Shown: in pieces, positions 49,733 through 59,105 of the stretch | Numbering within the stretch: position 1 is the first letter of the stretch | Layout of the letters: each line of letters opens with the position of its first letter | NCBI GenBank assembly: GCA_963836775.1 | Contig: CAWIKR010000002.1 | Span: 558,001 to 622,000, forward strand | Direction: 5' to 3' | DNA length: 64,000 nucleotides | Origin: DASQPR01 sp963836775 | GTDB lineage: Bacteria > Actinomycetota > Actinomycetes > Mycobacteriales > Micromonosporaceae | Notes under the pieces: model-generated | Seen by the model: only the letters and a program-made list of their open reading frames with translations | What the model was told of the DNA's origin: nothing | Databases searched by the model: none | Made by a program: the position numbers and the translations under genes

Positions 49733-50266
49733 TCAATCCCCTTGATTAATGGAATCGCGAGCGGTTTGCACCAGTTCCGCGGTCGATTCGATCACGCCCT
49801 GATCGGCCGGATCGACCTTGCCTTCGTAACGGACGAACCAGGTCAGCCCGTCGCGACCGGAGATCCGCCGGCCGACCACCCGGGCCGCGCCACCGCCATC
49901 GAGCTGATGCAGCGAGGTGTACGCCACCGAGGCGGTCACCCGCTCCCGGATACGCCGCGGCAGGTTGCCCGGATCTTTCAACTGGTAGGTCGCCGGAGCC
50001 GTGTCCACCGACACCGAAATGTCCGAGTCCGGCACCAGCGGCGCCGAGTCGGCCGCGATCAGAGTCAGCGTGCCGTCGGCCCAGCCGGCCTTGTGCACTT
50101 CATGCCAGCCAAGCCGGAGGGGCTCACCGTCGACCGGCAACCACAGGCCACGATTGGTCGCCACCAGCGCGCCACCGCCGTCGTCGATCAGCGCCCATGC
50201 CAAGACCCGCTCGTCGCGCTCCAGCTTGGGGGTCAGATCGTCGGGCAGCTTCCGGCGTCCGAACAC
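49733..50266 (-). CDS. Conserved hypothetical protein next to dnaG
   Basis: From GTG 50266, one base after the dnaG stop, the product has 177 residues. It opens with FGRRKLPDDLTPKLERDERV, has a beta-rich middle (ALVATNRGLWLPVDGEPLRL) and a C-terminal helical part. This fits a protein found downstream of dnaG in actinobacteria. It is probably co-transcribed with dnaG; its function is unknown. No membrane segment is seen. Confidence 0.8.
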   Translation of the reverse strand: MFGRRKLPDDLTPKLERDERVLAWALIDDGGGALVATNRGLWLPVDGEPLRLGWHEVHKAGWADGTLTLIAADSAPLVPDSDISVSVDTAPATYQLKDPGNLPRRIRERVTASVAYTSLHQLDGGGAARVVGRRISGRDGLTWFVRYEGKVDPADQGVIESTAELVQTARDSINQGD

Positions 50267-50267
50267 G

Positions 50268-52112
50268 TCACAACCCTCCGACAGTCTGCTCGCGCAGTGC
50301 CCGGGCATGCTGCTCCAAGGAGAACAGCTCGCCCGCCATGGTCAGGTATTCGTCTTTGTTGGTCACCGGATTGATCCGCTGCAGCTTGGACTTCAGCTCG
50401 CCGAGCTGGCGCAGCACGTTGGACAGGCGCAGCCGGGCCATGGTGACGGTGACGTAGCGGGGTTCGACATCGCCGGTCACCCGCAACGGCTCGACCGCCA
50501 GCTCGGCAACCAGCGCAGTGGCCGCCAGATCAGTGCACGCCTCGCGGACCCGCTCGATCCACACGGCTCCCGAGATGGCGCTTCCGGCACCGCCGGCGAA
50601 GGCAATCGCCGTACGCACCGCGATGTGCACCGGATCCTGGAAGTCGTCGGTCTCACTGAGGTCGAAGACCGGGCCGGACAGCACCGGAGCCTGCAGGGCG
50701 AGCTTGAGTGCCTCGCGCTCGACCATCAGGGTGGCGTCGCTCGGCGGTGCCGGACGGGACCGCGCCCCCGGGACCGGGGCCGGGTTGCCACCGGCCGCGC
50801 CGACCGCCCGGTTCACCGGCTCGATGTCCATTCCGAGGTCGCCGGCGAGCTTGCGGGCGTACTCCGGCCGGAGCGCTCGATCCTTGATCTTGGCGACCAT
50901 CGGAGCTGCTTCCCGCAACGCGGCGACCCGGCCTTCGGCGGTATCCAAGTCGTACCGCCGGAGGACCGAACGCAGCGCGAACGCGATCAGCGGTTCGCGG
51001 CGGGCGACCAGGTCGCGCACTGCCGTGGCGCCCTTGGCCTGCCGCAGCTCGCACGGGTCCATGTTGTCCGGGCTGACGGCGATGAAGGTCTGGGCGACGA
51101 ACTTCTGGTCGTCGTTGAATGCCCGCAACGCCGCCTTCTGCCCGGCCGCGTCACCATCGAAGGTGAAGATGATCTCGCCGGCGAAGGCATCGGTGTCGAG
51201 CAGCAGCCGGCGCAGCACGCCGATGTGGTCGGCTCCGAACGCGGTGCCGCAGGTGGCCACGGCGGTCGGCACTCCGGAGAGGTGGCAGGCCATCACGTCG
51301 GTGTAACCCTCGACGACAACCGCCTTGCCCTGCCGGGCGATCTCCCGCTTGGCGAGGTCGATGCCGTAGAGCACGTGCGATTTCTTATAGAGGGAGGTCT
51401 CCGGCGTGTTCAGGTATTTCGGCCCCTCATCGTCATCGAACAGCTTGCGCGCGCCGAATCCGATGACGTCGCCGGCGAGGTCGCGGATCGGCCAGATCAG
51501 CCGGCGCCGGAACCGGTCGATCGGTCCGGACCGGCCCTCCTTGGCCAGACCCGCGTTGATCAGCTCCTGAGCACTGAACCCGGCCTGGCGCAGGTGCTTG
51601 ACCAGGACATCCCAGCCCTCCGGCGCGAAACCGCAGCCATAGGTGACGGCGTCGTCGCGCTCGAACCCGCGCTGCGACAGAAACTCCCGCGCCACCCGGG
51701 CCGCCGGAGCCGTCAGCTGCTCGGAATAGAACTGGGCAGCCGCCAGATTGGCCGCGACCAGGCGCTGCTTCTGGCCTTGCGGCGGCCGGTTCGGTGTCGG
51801 GCCGGTCTCGTCGTAGCGCAGCTGCACGCCGGCCTTGGAGGCGAGCTTCTCCACCGCTTCGACGAAGGTGAGGTGGTCCAGCTCCATCACGAACCGGATG
51901 GCGTCGCCACCAGCGCCGCAGCCGTGGCAGAAATACACGTTGCGGGCCGACGAGACGGTGAACGACGGGGTCTTCTCGTCGTGGAACGGGCACAGGCCCT
52001 TCACGTTGCCGCCGCCGGCGGACTTGAGTGTCAGGTGCTCGGAGATGACGTCCACGATCGAGGTGCGTTCGCGAACCAGCGCGATGTCCTCGTCGTGGAT
52101 CTTGCCGGCCAC
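50268..52112 (-). CDS. dnaG: DNA primase DnaG
   Basis: GTG 52112 gives 614 residues; an upstream start at 52142 lacks a better site. The N-terminal zinc-binding domain has Cys41, His44, Cys62 and Cys65 (CPFHDEKTPSFTVS and FCHGCGAGGD). The RNA-polymerase domain has the TOPRIM motif VVVEGYTDVMA and the metal motif in FTFDGDAAG. The C-terminal helicase-interacting region follows. It makes RNA primers for the lagging strand. The neighbouring 49733-50266 gene and tRNA-Asn are typical company. Confidence 0.97.
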   Translation of the reverse strand: MAGKIHDEDIALVRERTSIVDVISEHLTLKSAGGGNVKGLCPFHDEKTPSFTVSSARNVYFCHGCGAGGDAIRFVMELDHLTFVEAVEKLASKAGVQLRYDETGPTPNRPPQGQKQRLVAANLAAAQFYSEQLTAPAARVAREFLSQRGFERDDAVTYGCGFAPEGWDVLVKHLRQAGFSAQELINAGLAKEGRSGPIDRFRRRLIWPIRDLAGDVIGFGARKLFDDDEGPKYLNTPETSLYKKSHVLYGIDLAKREIARQGKAVVVEGYTDVMACHLSGVPTAVATCGTAFGADHIGVLRRLLLDTDAFAGEIIFTFDGDAAGQKAALRAFNDDQKFVAQTFIAVSPDNMDPCELRQAKGATAVRDLVARREPLIAFALRSVLRRYDLDTAEGRVAALREAAPMVAKIKDRALRPEYARKLAGDLGMDIEPVNRAVGAAGGNPAPVPGARSRPAPPSDATLMVEREALKLALQAPVLSGPVFDLSETDDFQDPVHIAVRTAIAFAGGAGSAISGAVWIERVREACTDLAATALVAELAVEPLRVTGDVEPRYVTVTMARLRLSNVLRQLGELKSKLQRINPVTNKDEYLTMAGELFSLEQHARALREQTVGGL

Positions 52113-52312
52113 TCCCCACTCCCCTTCGCTTTCGCGAGTCAAACCTAGACCACGGTGGGCACTCCGGCGTAGTCGCCGCCCGGCCGGTGATTCTGGGCCT
52201 TCGAAATCGATCGCGGACCGGTATAACGATCACTCATGGCGACCCCGAATCTGACCGATGAGCGCCTCGCCTGGCTGGCGGTTCTGTCGGGGGCGGCTTC
52301 TATCGTGCCGGA

Positions 52313-52660
52313 ATGACGTCCGTCGAGGCCGTACGCGAGCTGGCCCTGTCCCTGCCGCGCACCACGGAGCACCTGATCAGCGACCGGATCAAGTTCCGGG
52401 TCGGCTCGATCGTCTACTGCGCGTTCTCCCGCGACGAGACCACCATGGGCTTCGGGTTTCCCAAGGTGGAGCGGCCGGCGCTGGTGGCTGCCGAGCCGGA
52501 CAAGTTCTTCCTGCCGGACGAGAAGAACATGCGGTTCCAGTGGGTCTGCGCCTGGGTCGACAAGATCGAAGACGATGAGATGTACGAACTGATCACCGAA
52601 GCGTGGCGGATGTGCGTGCCGAAGTTCCTGGCCCGAGAGCGGCTCGGCATCATCAACTGA
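52313..52660 (+). CDS. MmcQ/YjbR family protein
   Basis: The 115-residue protein has the MmcQ/YjbR fold pattern: VRELALSLPRTTEHLISDRI, FRVGSIVYCAF and EKNMRFQWVCAWVDKIEDDE. The family is sometimes called DNA-binding, with weak support. It is divergent from dnaG. Confidence 0.85.
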   Translation: MTSVEAVRELALSLPRTTEHLISDRIKFRVGSIVYCAFSRDETTMGFGFPKVERPALVAAEPDKFFLPDEKNMRFQWVCAWVDKIEDDEMYELITEAWRMCVPKFLARERLGIIN

Positions 52661-52921
52661 CTGATCTTGGCTCCCGCCGCAGGATTCTTCGATCATGGAA
52701 CGATTTGGCTGGTTTCCATCCCCAAATCAGCCAAAACGTAAGACGCGTCATGATCTTGGACCTGGCCGGCACAACTTTTCTGCTTTTCCGCCGCAGCTCT
52801 GAACATTTCGGGCATCAGGCGACCGCGAACACCGAAAGCCGAAAGCTCCGCCTGAGTTAAGCCCGCGGCGCTCTCCGGGATCGCCGACCCCCGAGACCAG
52901 TCGGACCAGCAGCGCTCGCGG

Positions 52922-54283
52922 CTAAGCGCCGACCGTCGGCCCGGACCCGACCAGCGCCAGCCGCGCTCGCAGAAACGCGCGCTCCGCATCGTTGCTGACC
53001 AGGTCCAAAGCTTGGCGGTACGCATCCGCGGCCGCCCCGAAGTCGCCTCGGCGCCGGAGCAGGTCCGCCTTCGTCGCCGGCAAGTAGTGATAGCCCGCCA
53101 GCCGGCCGTCGTCTTCCAGGCTCCGCACCTCGGCGAGAGCCGCGTCGAGTCCGCGTACTTCGGCGAGTGCCACGGTGCGGTTAAGTGCCACGACCGGCGA
53201 CGGCCAGACCCGCAGCAGCGCATCGTAGAGCCCGAGCAACTCCGCCCAGTCGGTCTCGGCGTAGCTGGGTGCTTCGGCATGCACCGCGGCGATCGCCGCC
53301 TGCAGGGTGAACCGGCCGGGTGGACCGGACCGAAGCGCGGTGATGAGCAGATGCGTACCCTCATCGATCTTGACTTGGTCCCACCGGGACCGATCCTGCT
53401 CTTCCAACAACGCCAAGCGGCCGTGCGGGCCCACCCGGGTGGCCCGCCGCGAGTCGGTGAGCAGCAGCAACGCCAGCAGTCCGCGCACCTCGGGAGCATC
53501 CGGCAGCAGCCGCATCAGCATCCGGCTCAAATCGATGGCGCGATCGGTGAGGTCGAAGCGCACCAGCTCGGCACCGAACGGTGCCGCGTGACCGGTCGTG
53601 AACACCAGATGCACGGCGGTCAGCACCGCGGTCAGCCGGTCCGGAAGCTCGTCCAGGTCGGGCACCCGGTAGGCGATCCGGGCCGCTGAAATCTTCTTCT
53701 TGGCGCGGGTGATCCGAGCCGCCATGGTGGTCTCCGAGACCAGGAACGCCTTGGCGATGTCCGGCGTGCTGAGGCCGCAGACCAGCCGCAGGGTGAGCGC
53801 CACCTGCGCCTCGGCGGCGAGAGCCGGGTGGCAGCAGGTGAATACGAGGCGCAGCCGGTCATCGGGGATGTCCGGGTCGTCCTCGGCACCGTCCGGCTCG
53901 ACCAGCAGCGGGAGTTTGGTGCGCAACGTGGCGTCGCGGCGCAGCGCGTCCAGAGCCTTGCGTTTCGCGGTGGTGGTCAGCCACGCACCGGGGTTGGCCG
54001 GGACGCCCGACGCCGACCAGGCATCGAGCGCCGCCAGATAGGCGTCCTGCACGCACTCCTCGGCGAGGTCGATGTCGCGCGCGACGCGCGCCGTCGCGGC
54101 GAGCACGAAGGCCCACTCGCGACGGTGCGCGTCGGATACCGCTGTAGTGACCTCGGCAGGGCGCTGCCTACGCTCGTCCCTCGCTACGGAAGCACCCGGT
54201 GAGGCAACCTCGTCGTCCGTGTCAGAACTCCATGATCGGGCGGACTTCGACGCCGCCGGCCGGCTGCGGGCACAGCTTGCCAA
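52922..54283 (-). CDS. ECF sigma factor with DUF6596 extension (SigG/ECF42-like), start uncertain
   Basis: The conserved part begins at DAHRREWAFVLAATARVARD and carries sigma-2 (DLAEECVQDAYLAAL), sigma-4 (VCGLSTPDIAKAFLVSETTM) and a long C-terminal domain with TPR-like repeats (RRRGDFGAAADAYRQALDL), matching the ECF42 group. The natural start would be at the GTA codon at 54139, which is not a start codon; the nearest canonical start upstream is TTG 54283. The upstream YCII gene overlaps the reading frame, as expected for this pair. ECF42 partners are usually such DGPF proteins. Confidence 0.8.
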   Translation of the reverse strand: MASCARSRPAASKSARSWSSDTDDEVASPGASVARDERRQRPAEVTTAVSDAHRREWAFVLAATARVARDIDLAEECVQDAYLAALDAWSASGVPANPGAWLTTTAKRKALDALRRDATLRTKLPLLVEPDGAEDDPDIPDDRLRLVFTCCHPALAAEAQVALTLRLVCGLSTPDIAKAFLVSETTMAARITRAKKKISAARIAYRVPDLDELPDRLTAVLTAVHLVFTTGHAAPFGAELVRFDLTDRAIDLSRMLMRLLPDAPEVRGLLALLLLTDSRRATRVGPHGRLALLEEQDRSRWDQVKIDEGTHLLITALRSGPPGRFTLQAAIAAVHAEAPSYAETDWAELLGLYDALLRVWPSPVVALNRTVALAEVRGLDAALAEVRSLEDDGRLAGYHYLPATKADLLRRRGDFGAAADAYRQALDLVSNDAERAFLRARLALVGSGPTVGA

Positions 54284-54563
54284 TGGCGATCGCCTGGTCC
54301 AGATCCTTGGCCTCGACCACGTAGTAGCCGCCGAGGGCCTCCTTGGTGTCGGCGAACGGGCCGTCGGTGACCAGGCCATCTCGGATGGACGTCGCGGTAG
54401 TAGTGGCGGTCAGGGCTTCCCCACCCAGGATCTTGCCGCCGTCCATCGCGTTGACCTGCTCCTGGAACGCGTTGTGCTTGACCATCTCACGCTGGAAGTC
54501 CTCCGGCGTCGGGTCAATCCAAGCGGACTCGTCGCCGTAGATCAAGATCAGATACCGAGCCAT
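54222..54563 (-). CDS. YCII (DGPF) protein, partner of the ECF sigma factor
   Basis: The 113-residue protein has TSIRDGLVTDGPFADTKEAL, the DGPF signature, and GGYYVVEAKDLDQAI. It lies directly upstream of the ECF42-type sigma gene on the same strand with overlapping ends, the conserved ECF42 layout. The family is a ferredoxin-like fold; its role in sigma control is proposed but not shown. Confidence 0.9.
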   Translation of the reverse strand: MARYLILIYGDESAWIDPTPEDFQREMVKHNAFQEQVNAMDGGKILGGEALTATTTATSIRDGLVTDGPFADTKEALGGYYVVEAKDLDQAIAIGKLCPQPAGGVEVRPIMEF

Positions 54564-54864
54564 GACATGCTCCCTTCGGGCTGCATTTCGATGCTGTCAC
54601 CTCACCGACGAACGGTCACCGGACCGAATCGACAGACCCATCAAGATTTTTTGGTACGCCCCTCCGCACGCCCCGTCCGCCGCTTCCGGGATTTCGGCCG
54701 ACCGCCACCGCGGTCGCGACCGGCCTGCGATCATGGCAGTCGCGCCGGCCGTGGACGCCGAGGTGCCGGACCTGCCGCTCGGCGCCGCGGATCGCGCAAT
54801 GGCCCAATCCGGAAGCACTCGATTGGCCGCTCCAATTGTCATATCCGGGACCTACGTTGATGAG
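54564..54864. other. Divergent intergenic region, no gene seen
   Basis: Contains an open plus-strand extension of the APC permease frame, Pro/Arg-rich and not conserved-looking, and a run of six T at about 54646. No clear operator is seen. Confidence 0.5.
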
Positions 54865-56196
54865 GTGACGACGACGATTGAGCAGCGCAGCGCCGACTCT
54901 GGCGCGGCCCCGGAGGTTGCGACCGGCCTGTCCATTTCACAGGGCGCGGCAATCTCGATCGGTGCGGTGCTCGGCACCGGAGTGATCGCGCTGCCGGCTC
55001 TGGCCGCGGGTGTGGCGGGTCCGGCGTCACTGGTCGCCTGGCTCCTGCTGATCCTGCTGTCGATCCCGCTGGCCACGGCGTTCGCGGCGCTCGGCTCGCG
55101 CTATCCGGACAGCGGCGGCGTCTCGACCTATGTGCGCAATGCCTTCGGACCGAAAGCCGCCGCCATGGTCGGCTGGTGCTTCTACTTCGCGGTGCCGGTG
55201 GGTGCGCCACCGGCGGCGCTGTTCGGCGGCGCCTATGTGGCCTCAGCGTTCGGCGGCGGCCGGACCACCATGTTCGTCACCGCGGTCGGCCTGATCGTGC
55301 TGGTCTACGCGTCCAACGCGGGCGGCGTGAAGGTCTCCGGCAAGGTGCAGCTCGGCCTGGCGATCCTGTTGGCGGCGTTGCTGATAGCGGCCACCGCCGC
55401 ATCGCTCCCGCACGCACATCTGAGCAATCTCACGCCGTTCGCTCCGCACGGCTGGCTCGCCATCGGGCCGGCCGCCGCGGTGCTGGTCTGGGGCTTCGCC
55501 GGCTGGGAAGCGGTCACCTCGCTGGCCGGCGACTTCCGGAATCCGAAGCGCGACGTCCCACGGGCCACCACGATCGCACTGGTCGTTGTCGGCGTGCTCT
55601 ATTTCGGGGTCGCGGTGGCCAGCGTCCTCGTCCTCGGCCCGAAGGCCGGGTCCACCGACGCACCATTGAGTGAGCTGCTGGCTATCGGTCTCGGCGGCCC
55701 GGCCCGCCAGATCACCGCCGTGGCTGCTCTGGTCATGACGGTCGGCGCCATGAATGCTTATTTCGCCGGATGCAGCAAGCTCGGCGCCGCCCTCGGCCGG
55801 GACGGCGCGTTGCCCAACTGGTTTGCCCGCGGCTCCAACGCCGGTGAAGTGCCGCGCCGGAGCCTCACCGTGTGCGCTGTGCTGGCCTCCACCGCGCTCG
55901 CCGTCGTCTACTTCGGCGGTCTGTCCACCAAGGGCGCGGTGCTCCTGACCACTGGCGCGTTCACCCTGGTCTACGTCCTCGGCACAGCCTCGGCGGTGAA
56001 GTTGCTGCCGCGGAACACCTGGGCCTGGCGGGGCTCGATCGTCGCACTCATCGCGGTCATCGGGCTGATGGCGCTTACCGGGCTCTACGTGCTGTGGGCG
56101 CTGTGCATCGCCGCCGCGTCGCTGCTCTACCTGTGGCGGCGCCGGGTCAGCGCCGCGGCTAGGCAGCCGGTCGGCTCCTCGTCACCCACCGATTAG
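54865..56196 (+). CDS. APC-family amino acid permease (YjeH-like)
   Basis: GTG 54865 gives 443 residues with about twelve helices. The first helix SIGAVLGTGVIALPALAAG and SRYPDSGGVSTYVRNAFGPK, plus WGFAGWEAVTSLAGDFRNPK, place it in the APC superfamily near YjeH-type amino acid exporters. The in-frame ATG at 54562 was rejected because the extra 100 residues are low complexity. The substrate is not known. Confidence 0.87.
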   Translation: MTTTIEQRSADSGAAPEVATGLSISQGAAISIGAVLGTGVIALPALAAGVAGPASLVAWLLLILLSIPLATAFAALGSRYPDSGGVSTYVRNAFGPKAAAMVGWCFYFAVPVGAPPAALFGGAYVASAFGGGRTTMFVTAVGLIVLVYASNAGGVKVSGKVQLGLAILLAALLIAATAASLPHAHLSNLTPFAPHGWLAIGPAAAVLVWGFAGWEAVTSLAGDFRNPKRDVPRATTIALVVVGVLYFGVAVASVLVLGPKAGSTDAPLSELLAIGLGGPARQITAVAALVMTVGAMNAYFAGCSKLGAALGRDGALPNWFARGSNAGEVPRRSLTVCAVLASTALAVVYFGGLSTKGAVLLTTGAFTLVYVLGTASAVKLLPRNTWAWRGSIVALIAVIGLMALTGLYVLWALCIAAASLLYLWRRRVSAAARQPVGSSSPTD

Positions 56197-56241
56197 GGCG
56201 TGTTTCAAGTCCGGTCGCGCGAGCCTGCTGCTCCGCGCAAG

Positions 56242-56565
56242 TTAGTGGAGGGGTCGGGTCGCTTCCTTGAGCGGATTGCCTTGGTAGGTCCAGCCGAAAG
56301 GGCGGGCGTGTTCGTTGCGTTGGATGATCCAGGTGTCCATCTTGGCGAACCGTCCGCGCCACTTGCGGACCGTGTTCACGCCCACCGCCAGACGGCGCGC
56401 GATCGCCGCGTTGCCCGCCCCGCCCGCTGCGGCCAGCACGATCTGGGCCCGCAGGACCTGCCTCACTTGTGCCTTCACCGACGAGGCGATCCGCTGCAGT
56501 GCACCGCGCGTCTCCTCGTCCAGCATCACCGGCACTGCCGCACATCGCCCCGAGCTCTCGGTCAT
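56242..56565 (-). pseudogene. Internally deleted IS630-family transposase
   Basis: ATG 56565 starts a 107-residue frame. The first 70 residues (VRQVLRAQIVLAAAGGAGNA and RRLAVGVNTVRKWRGRF) are the IS630 N-terminal helix-turn-helix. They join directly to TWIIQRNEHARPFGWTYQGN, which is normally the last 30 residues of an IS630 transposase. The DDE catalytic middle of about 230 residues is missing. Terminal inverted repeats are not evident. Confidence 0.7.
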
Positions 56566-56612
56566 GAGCAATGATCATGGCCGAGGACCGGTCAGGGCGG
56601 CAGGATGGGGCC

Positions 56613-57503
56613 GTGCCGAAGAACCCGCCCGAGTCCATGCAGCACCACCTGCGCCAGCGGCTCAACGCCCACACCACCGAGCACTGGCCGCAACTCACCC
56701 GGGTCCACGTCCGATTCCGAGCTGGATTCGCCTACGTAGACGGCGAGTTGAAAGACGGCGAGCGGCTTCCGCTGTGCCGCCTGCGCTTCACCGGCGTCCT
56801 TCACACCTGGGGCTTCGCCCTCTACAAGGTCAGCACCGACAGCTACCGGGACAACATCCTCCCCAGCGGCCTGTCGGCCGGCTCAGCGGAAGAGGCCCTG
56901 GACTGCGCGGGCGACCTCTACCTCAAACCTCACCCGCCGGGCGGCTCCAGGCCGACCCGCGTGCCAGCGGGACTCGTGCTCCTCGTCGGCCCGCCGGCTT
57001 CCGGCAAGACCAGCTTCGTGCGGGCACTGATCGCGCACGGCCAGATCGACGAGGATGCCGTGGTCTCCAGCGACGAGATCCGCGCGGCACTCTTCGGCAC
57101 CTCACCCACCGACGCGGACCCCGACGCGGCGGACGCTCGAATCTTCGAGGAACGCGACCGCAGGATCGTCGCCCGGCTCGCCGCCGGGCAAACAGCAGTC
57201 GCCGAGTCCACGAACGTCACCCCACAGGCGCGCGCCCGACTCATCGCCATCGCCAAGCGCTTCAACGCCCCGGTGACCATGCTGCGATTCACCCCGGACC
57301 TCGGCCTTCTCCTCCAGCAGCACGCAGAGCGAGGCCGTACTGACATCACTGCCGCAGACGTCCGCGCCTACGCCGCGGTCATGGCCCGCCACGCCGGGGC
57401 TGACCAACTGCGCACCGAGGGCGCAAACGCCGTCCACGACGTCCCCGGACGCCCTCAAGGGGCCACGCCCGCCGAGGCCGCAGCCCACTTCTCATTCACC
57501 TGA
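56613..57503 (+). CDS. Fusion: small IS-associated domain plus P-loop polynucleotide-kinase-like domain
   Basis: GTG 56613 gives 296 residues. Residues about 20-105 (VRFRAGFAYVDGELKDGERL, CRLRFTGVLHTWGFALYK and EEALDCAGDLYLK) match a small actinobacterial domain that I recall as a free-standing protein beside transposases. Residues about 120-265 form a P-loop kinase of the AAA_33/Pnkp type, with Walker A GPPASGKT (126-133), VVSSDEIRAALFG and VAESTNVTPQARARLIAIAK. The kinase should phosphorylate a nucleic-acid end or small molecule. The combination next to a degenerate transposase is notable. Confidence 0.7.
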   Translation: MPKNPPESMQHHLRQRLNAHTTEHWPQLTRVHVRFRAGFAYVDGELKDGERLPLCRLRFTGVLHTWGFALYKVSTDSYRDNILPSGLSAGSAEEALDCAGDLYLKPHPPGGSRPTRVPAGLVLLVGPPASGKTSFVRALIAHGQIDEDAVVSSDEIRAALFGTSPTDADPDAADARIFEERDRRIVARLAAGQTAVAESTNVTPQARARLIAIAKRFNAPVTMLRFTPDLGLLLQQHAERGRTDITAADVRAYAAVMARHAGADQLRTEGANAVHDVPGRPQGATPAEAAAHFSFT

Positions 57504-57562
57504 CAACCCGACGCATCCAGACTCGCCTTCCCGCGGCCCCCACGAACTTCTGCGGAGCAGCA

Positions 57563-58591
57563 CTAGTGCCGCCGCAACCGATGAGCTAACCACGCCAGCG
57601 ACAGCGGATAGCGGTAGTCGATCCCACCATGACCAGCGTTGAAGAGCTCAAAGTAGATCCGGTCGTCGGGCACGCCGATCCGGGCCAGACCATCGCGGAA
57701 TGCCACCGCGCCGAGGTCAAGGAAGTGCTCGTCGCGGGTGCCGGCGTCGATCCAGATCGCGTGCAGACCTCGCACCGCGTCCGCATACCGATCAATCATC
57801 CGGACCGGATCCCAGGCCAGCCACTTGTCCCAGACCTCCGGGATGATCTGGCCGGTCCTCGGATCGCAGGGCAACTCCGGAGTGCCGTCCGGGCGCGGTG
57901 AGAAGGCCGCCGCGACGCCGATCATTCCAAGCAGGACCGGGTCCTCGCCCTTGGTGAACGACGGTCGGCTGCGGAAGTCGTCCCACCATTTCATGATGTC
58001 GCCGTCGTAGTCGCGCAGTGCCCGGGCCAGCGGTCCGAAGTCCGGCGTGTAGCAAAGCTCGTAGAGGTTGTCGCCGGCGTGCGTGGCGAGCGCGCCGAAG
58101 AGATCCGGCCGCAGCATCGGTGTGATCATCGCGCCGAACCCGCCGGATGACTTGCCGGTGATCGCCCGCGATGCCGGCGAGCGCAGCGTCCGGTAGTTGT
58201 CGTCAACGAACGGCACCACCTCGTCGCAAAGGTACGAGTGGTAGTTGCCGGTGCCGATCGAGTCGACGAACTGGCTGCCGCCGTAAGCGGTCCACGCGTC
58301 GACATAGACCACGATCACGCCGGGGGCCTCGCCGCTGGCGAACACGGCGTCGGCGGTCTCGATGAACGGCTGCCGGTACGGCGTCCGGTTCAGCCACATG
58401 CCCAGGTGACCGGTGTAGCCCTGGATCACGTACACGGACGGTAGATGTTCGGTGGAGTCGGCGTAACCGGGCGGCGTGTAAACCCACAACGGCCGCTGCG
58501 ACGGGTCGCCGAGCGGATTGTCACGCAGCAGCGTCGAGTCGAGCACATGCCGATCGAGCTGGCCTTCGAGTTCTACATCCCATGGCAGCAC
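57563..58591 (-). CDS. Alpha/beta-hydrolase esterase (esterase D-like)
   Basis: The 342-residue protein has the esterase-D pattern: YTPPGYADSTEHLPSVYVIQ, nucleophile Ser149 in GKSSGGFGA, the acid Asp in WIDAGTRDEHFLDL and the His in NAGHGGIDYRYP. These enzymes hydrolyse carboxylic or siderophore esters. The substrate is unknown. It is divergent from the acetyltransferase 22 bp away. Confidence 0.88.
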   Translation of the reverse strand: MLPWDVELEGQLDRHVLDSTLLRDNPLGDPSQRPLWVYTPPGYADSTEHLPSVYVIQGYTGHLGMWLNRTPYRQPFIETADAVFASGEAPGVIVVYVDAWTAYGGSQFVDSIGTGNYHSYLCDEVVPFVDDNYRTLRSPASRAITGKSSGGFGAMITPMLRPDLFGALATHAGDNLYELCYTPDFGPLARALRDYDGDIMKWWDDFRSRPSFTKGEDPVLLGMIGVAAAFSPRPDGTPELPCDPRTGQIIPEVWDKWLAWDPVRMIDRYADAVRGLHAIWIDAGTRDEHFLDLGAVAFRDGLARIGVPDDRIYFELFNAGHGGIDYRYPLSLAWLAHRLRRH

Positions 58592-58613
58592 CGGATCAGC
58601 CTATCGTCGGAGG

Positions 58614-59105
58614 ATGCTGTCCATCCGACCGTGCGTCGCTGCGGATCTGGAAGCGCTGGAGCGCGCGTTTCCGAACGGCGGTCACGAGCACCACGCTCAT
58701 CATGCGTACCGCACTTATCTGGTGGCGTGGGACGAGGATCGTCCGATCGGTTTCGCGGTGATCTTGTGGGACGGGCCGTTCCACCCGGACGTCCGCGCGG
58801 CGCTGCCGGATGCCGTCGAGATCAGCAACGTGCACGTGCATGACGACCACCGCGGGCGCGGCGTCGGCACGGCGCTGATCCGGGACGCCGAGCGGCGGAT
58901 CGACCACGGCACCGTGACCGTCGGCGTCGGAGTCGACAACCCGGACGCGGACCGCCTCTACCGCCGTCTCGGGTACGCCGACACCGGCTTGCAGTGGACC
59001 ACCGAGTACGTCGCATCGACCGGTGCCAACGTCACAGAACGGAGCGTCACGCTCGCGAAATCGCTGAACGGCAAAGATCGCGTGATAAACATGCCAGGTG
59101 GCTGA
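58614..59105 (+). CDS. GNAT-family N-acetyltransferase
   Basis: ATG 58614 gives 163 residues with the GNAT acetyl-CoA loop VHVHDDHRGRGVGTALIRDA (R-G-R-G-V-G) and the closing NPDADRLYRRLGYADTG. The acceptor is unknown. The gene overlaps the next TetR gene by eight bases, so the pair forms an operon. Confidence 0.9.
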   Translation: MLSIRPCVAADLEALERAFPNGGHEHHAHHAYRTYLVAWDEDRPIGFAVILWDGPFHPDVRAALPDAVEISNVHVHDDHRGRGVGTALIRDAERRIDHGTVTVGVGVDNPDADRLYRRLGYADTGLQWTTEYVASTGANVTERSVTLAKSLNGKDRVINMPGG

